From assembly GCA_013396655.1 (NCBI GenBank), contig WBMV01002651.1:372001-436000 (forward strand): DNA of 64,000 bases. Direction: 5' to 3'. The translations under genes and the position numbers were made by a program. The stretch comes from Campylorhamphus procurvoides. Taxonomy: Eukaryota > Chordata > Aves > Passeriformes > Dendrocolaptidae. A model generated the notes under the pieces. It made no database searches. It was not told the origin of the DNA and saw only the letters and a program-made list of their open reading frames with translations. Below, in pieces: positions 63,371-64,000 of this stretch. How positions within the stretch are numbered: position 1 is the stretch's first letter; each line of letters starts with the position of its first letter.

Positions 63371-64000
63371 TAATAAATGCAAGCTCAACAAGGCTAAGTG
63401 TAAGGTCCTCTCCCTGAGCTGGGGCAATCCCAACCATGCATACAGGGCCAGGCAATGAGTGGACTGAGAGCAATCCTGCTGAGCAGGACTTGGGGCTGTT
63501 GGTGGATGAAAAACTGAGTATGAACCAGCAATGTGCACTCATAGCCCAGAAAGCCAGTTCTACTCTGGGCTGCGTCAAAAGCAGCATGGCTAGCAGGTCA
63601 AGGAAAGTGATTCTGCCCCTCTACTCTGCTCTAGTGAGACCCCACCTGGAGCACTACATCCAGCTGTGGAGTCCTCAGTACAGTAAGGTCATGCACTTGT
63701 TAGAGCAGATCCAGAGGAGTCCACAAAGATGATCAGAGGGCTGGAGCAGCTCTCCTATGAAGACACAGGCTGAGAAAGTTGGGATTGTTCAGCCTGGAAA
63801 GAGAAGTCTCTAAGGAGACCTTGTAGCACCTTCCAGTACCTGAAGGGGCATACAGAAAAGATGGAGAGGAACTCTTTATCAGGGAGTGTAGTGACAGGAC
63901 AAGGGGTAATGCTTTGAACTGAAAGAGGGCAGGTTTAGATTAGATACTAGGAGGAAATTCTTTACCGTGAGGGTGGTGAGGCATGGGAGCAGGTTGCCCA
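63371..64000 (+). mobile_element. CR1 LINE with ORF2 C-terminal remnant, cut by the window end
   Basis: The first part translates to CR1 ORF2 C-terminal sequence: CKLNKAKCKVL in one frame, then, in a frame open from 63436 to 63732, [38 protein letters not shown] and IQLWSPQY. Frameshifts near 63440 and 63715 break it. The rest (GLEQLSYEDT-like sequence, then a 'gaaattctttaccgtgagggtggtgaggcatgggagcagg' type stretch) is CR1 sequence close to the 49 kb subfamily. The 3' terminus lies beyond 64000. It is non-functional: catalytic reverse transcriptase and endonuclease domains are not present in the window. Confidence 0.95.

Noticed and set aside
1..64000. CRISPR arrays, operons, phage or prokaryotic defence genes
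   Set aside because: No regularly spaced repeats, no long frames and no ribosome binding sites. Repeat content and composition are those of a bird genome.

Overview
The window reads as nuclear DNA from a bird, most likely a neoavian lineage. The main evidence is eight recognisable CR1 LINE fragments with avian-type 3' ends (repeated ATTCT(G/A)TGATTCTG-like termini after a 'gatccttgtgggtcccttccaac' type stretch). One long LTR of a kind I recall as abundant in birds supports this. The sequence is AT-rich and CpG-poor with single-copy-looking DNA between repeats, as in avian introns or intergenic DNA. There is no prokaryotic gene organisation: no operons, no ribosome binding sites, no long open frames. 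The open frames present are short and scattered on both strands, as expected by chance, except where they are remnants of the CR1 reverse transcriptase.

Layout: 1-6740 is AT-rich single-copy DNA with a small CpG-enriched pocket near 4.93-5.22 kb. 6781-7260 is a CpG island containing a strong predicted G-quadruplex, followed by a moderately CpG-rich flank to about 7.8 kb; this is the best candidate promoter or regulatory region. 9435-10454 is an LTR of an endogenous retrovirus-like family, with an internal tandem array of about 45 bp and a double AATAAA signal. From 10.5 to 22.2 kb no gene is recognised. CR1 copies lie at 22.2 (-), 24.2-25.0 (+), 34.0-34.4 (-), 44.4 (-), 48.9-49.4 (-), 51.9 (-), 58.0-58.3 (+) and 63.4-64.0 kb (+, cut by the window end). 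A second LTR-like, CpG-rich insertion with a short tandem array and one ambiguous base lies at 45.4-45.9 kb.

I found no protein-coding exon, tRNA, rRNA, CRISPR array or other named RNA gene that I can support. The window is best read as intron or intergenic DNA with one CpG island and ordinary avian retroelements. A few acceptor-like sites with short open, protein-like stretches are listed as leads only. I see no convincing evidence for a new multi-gene system here.
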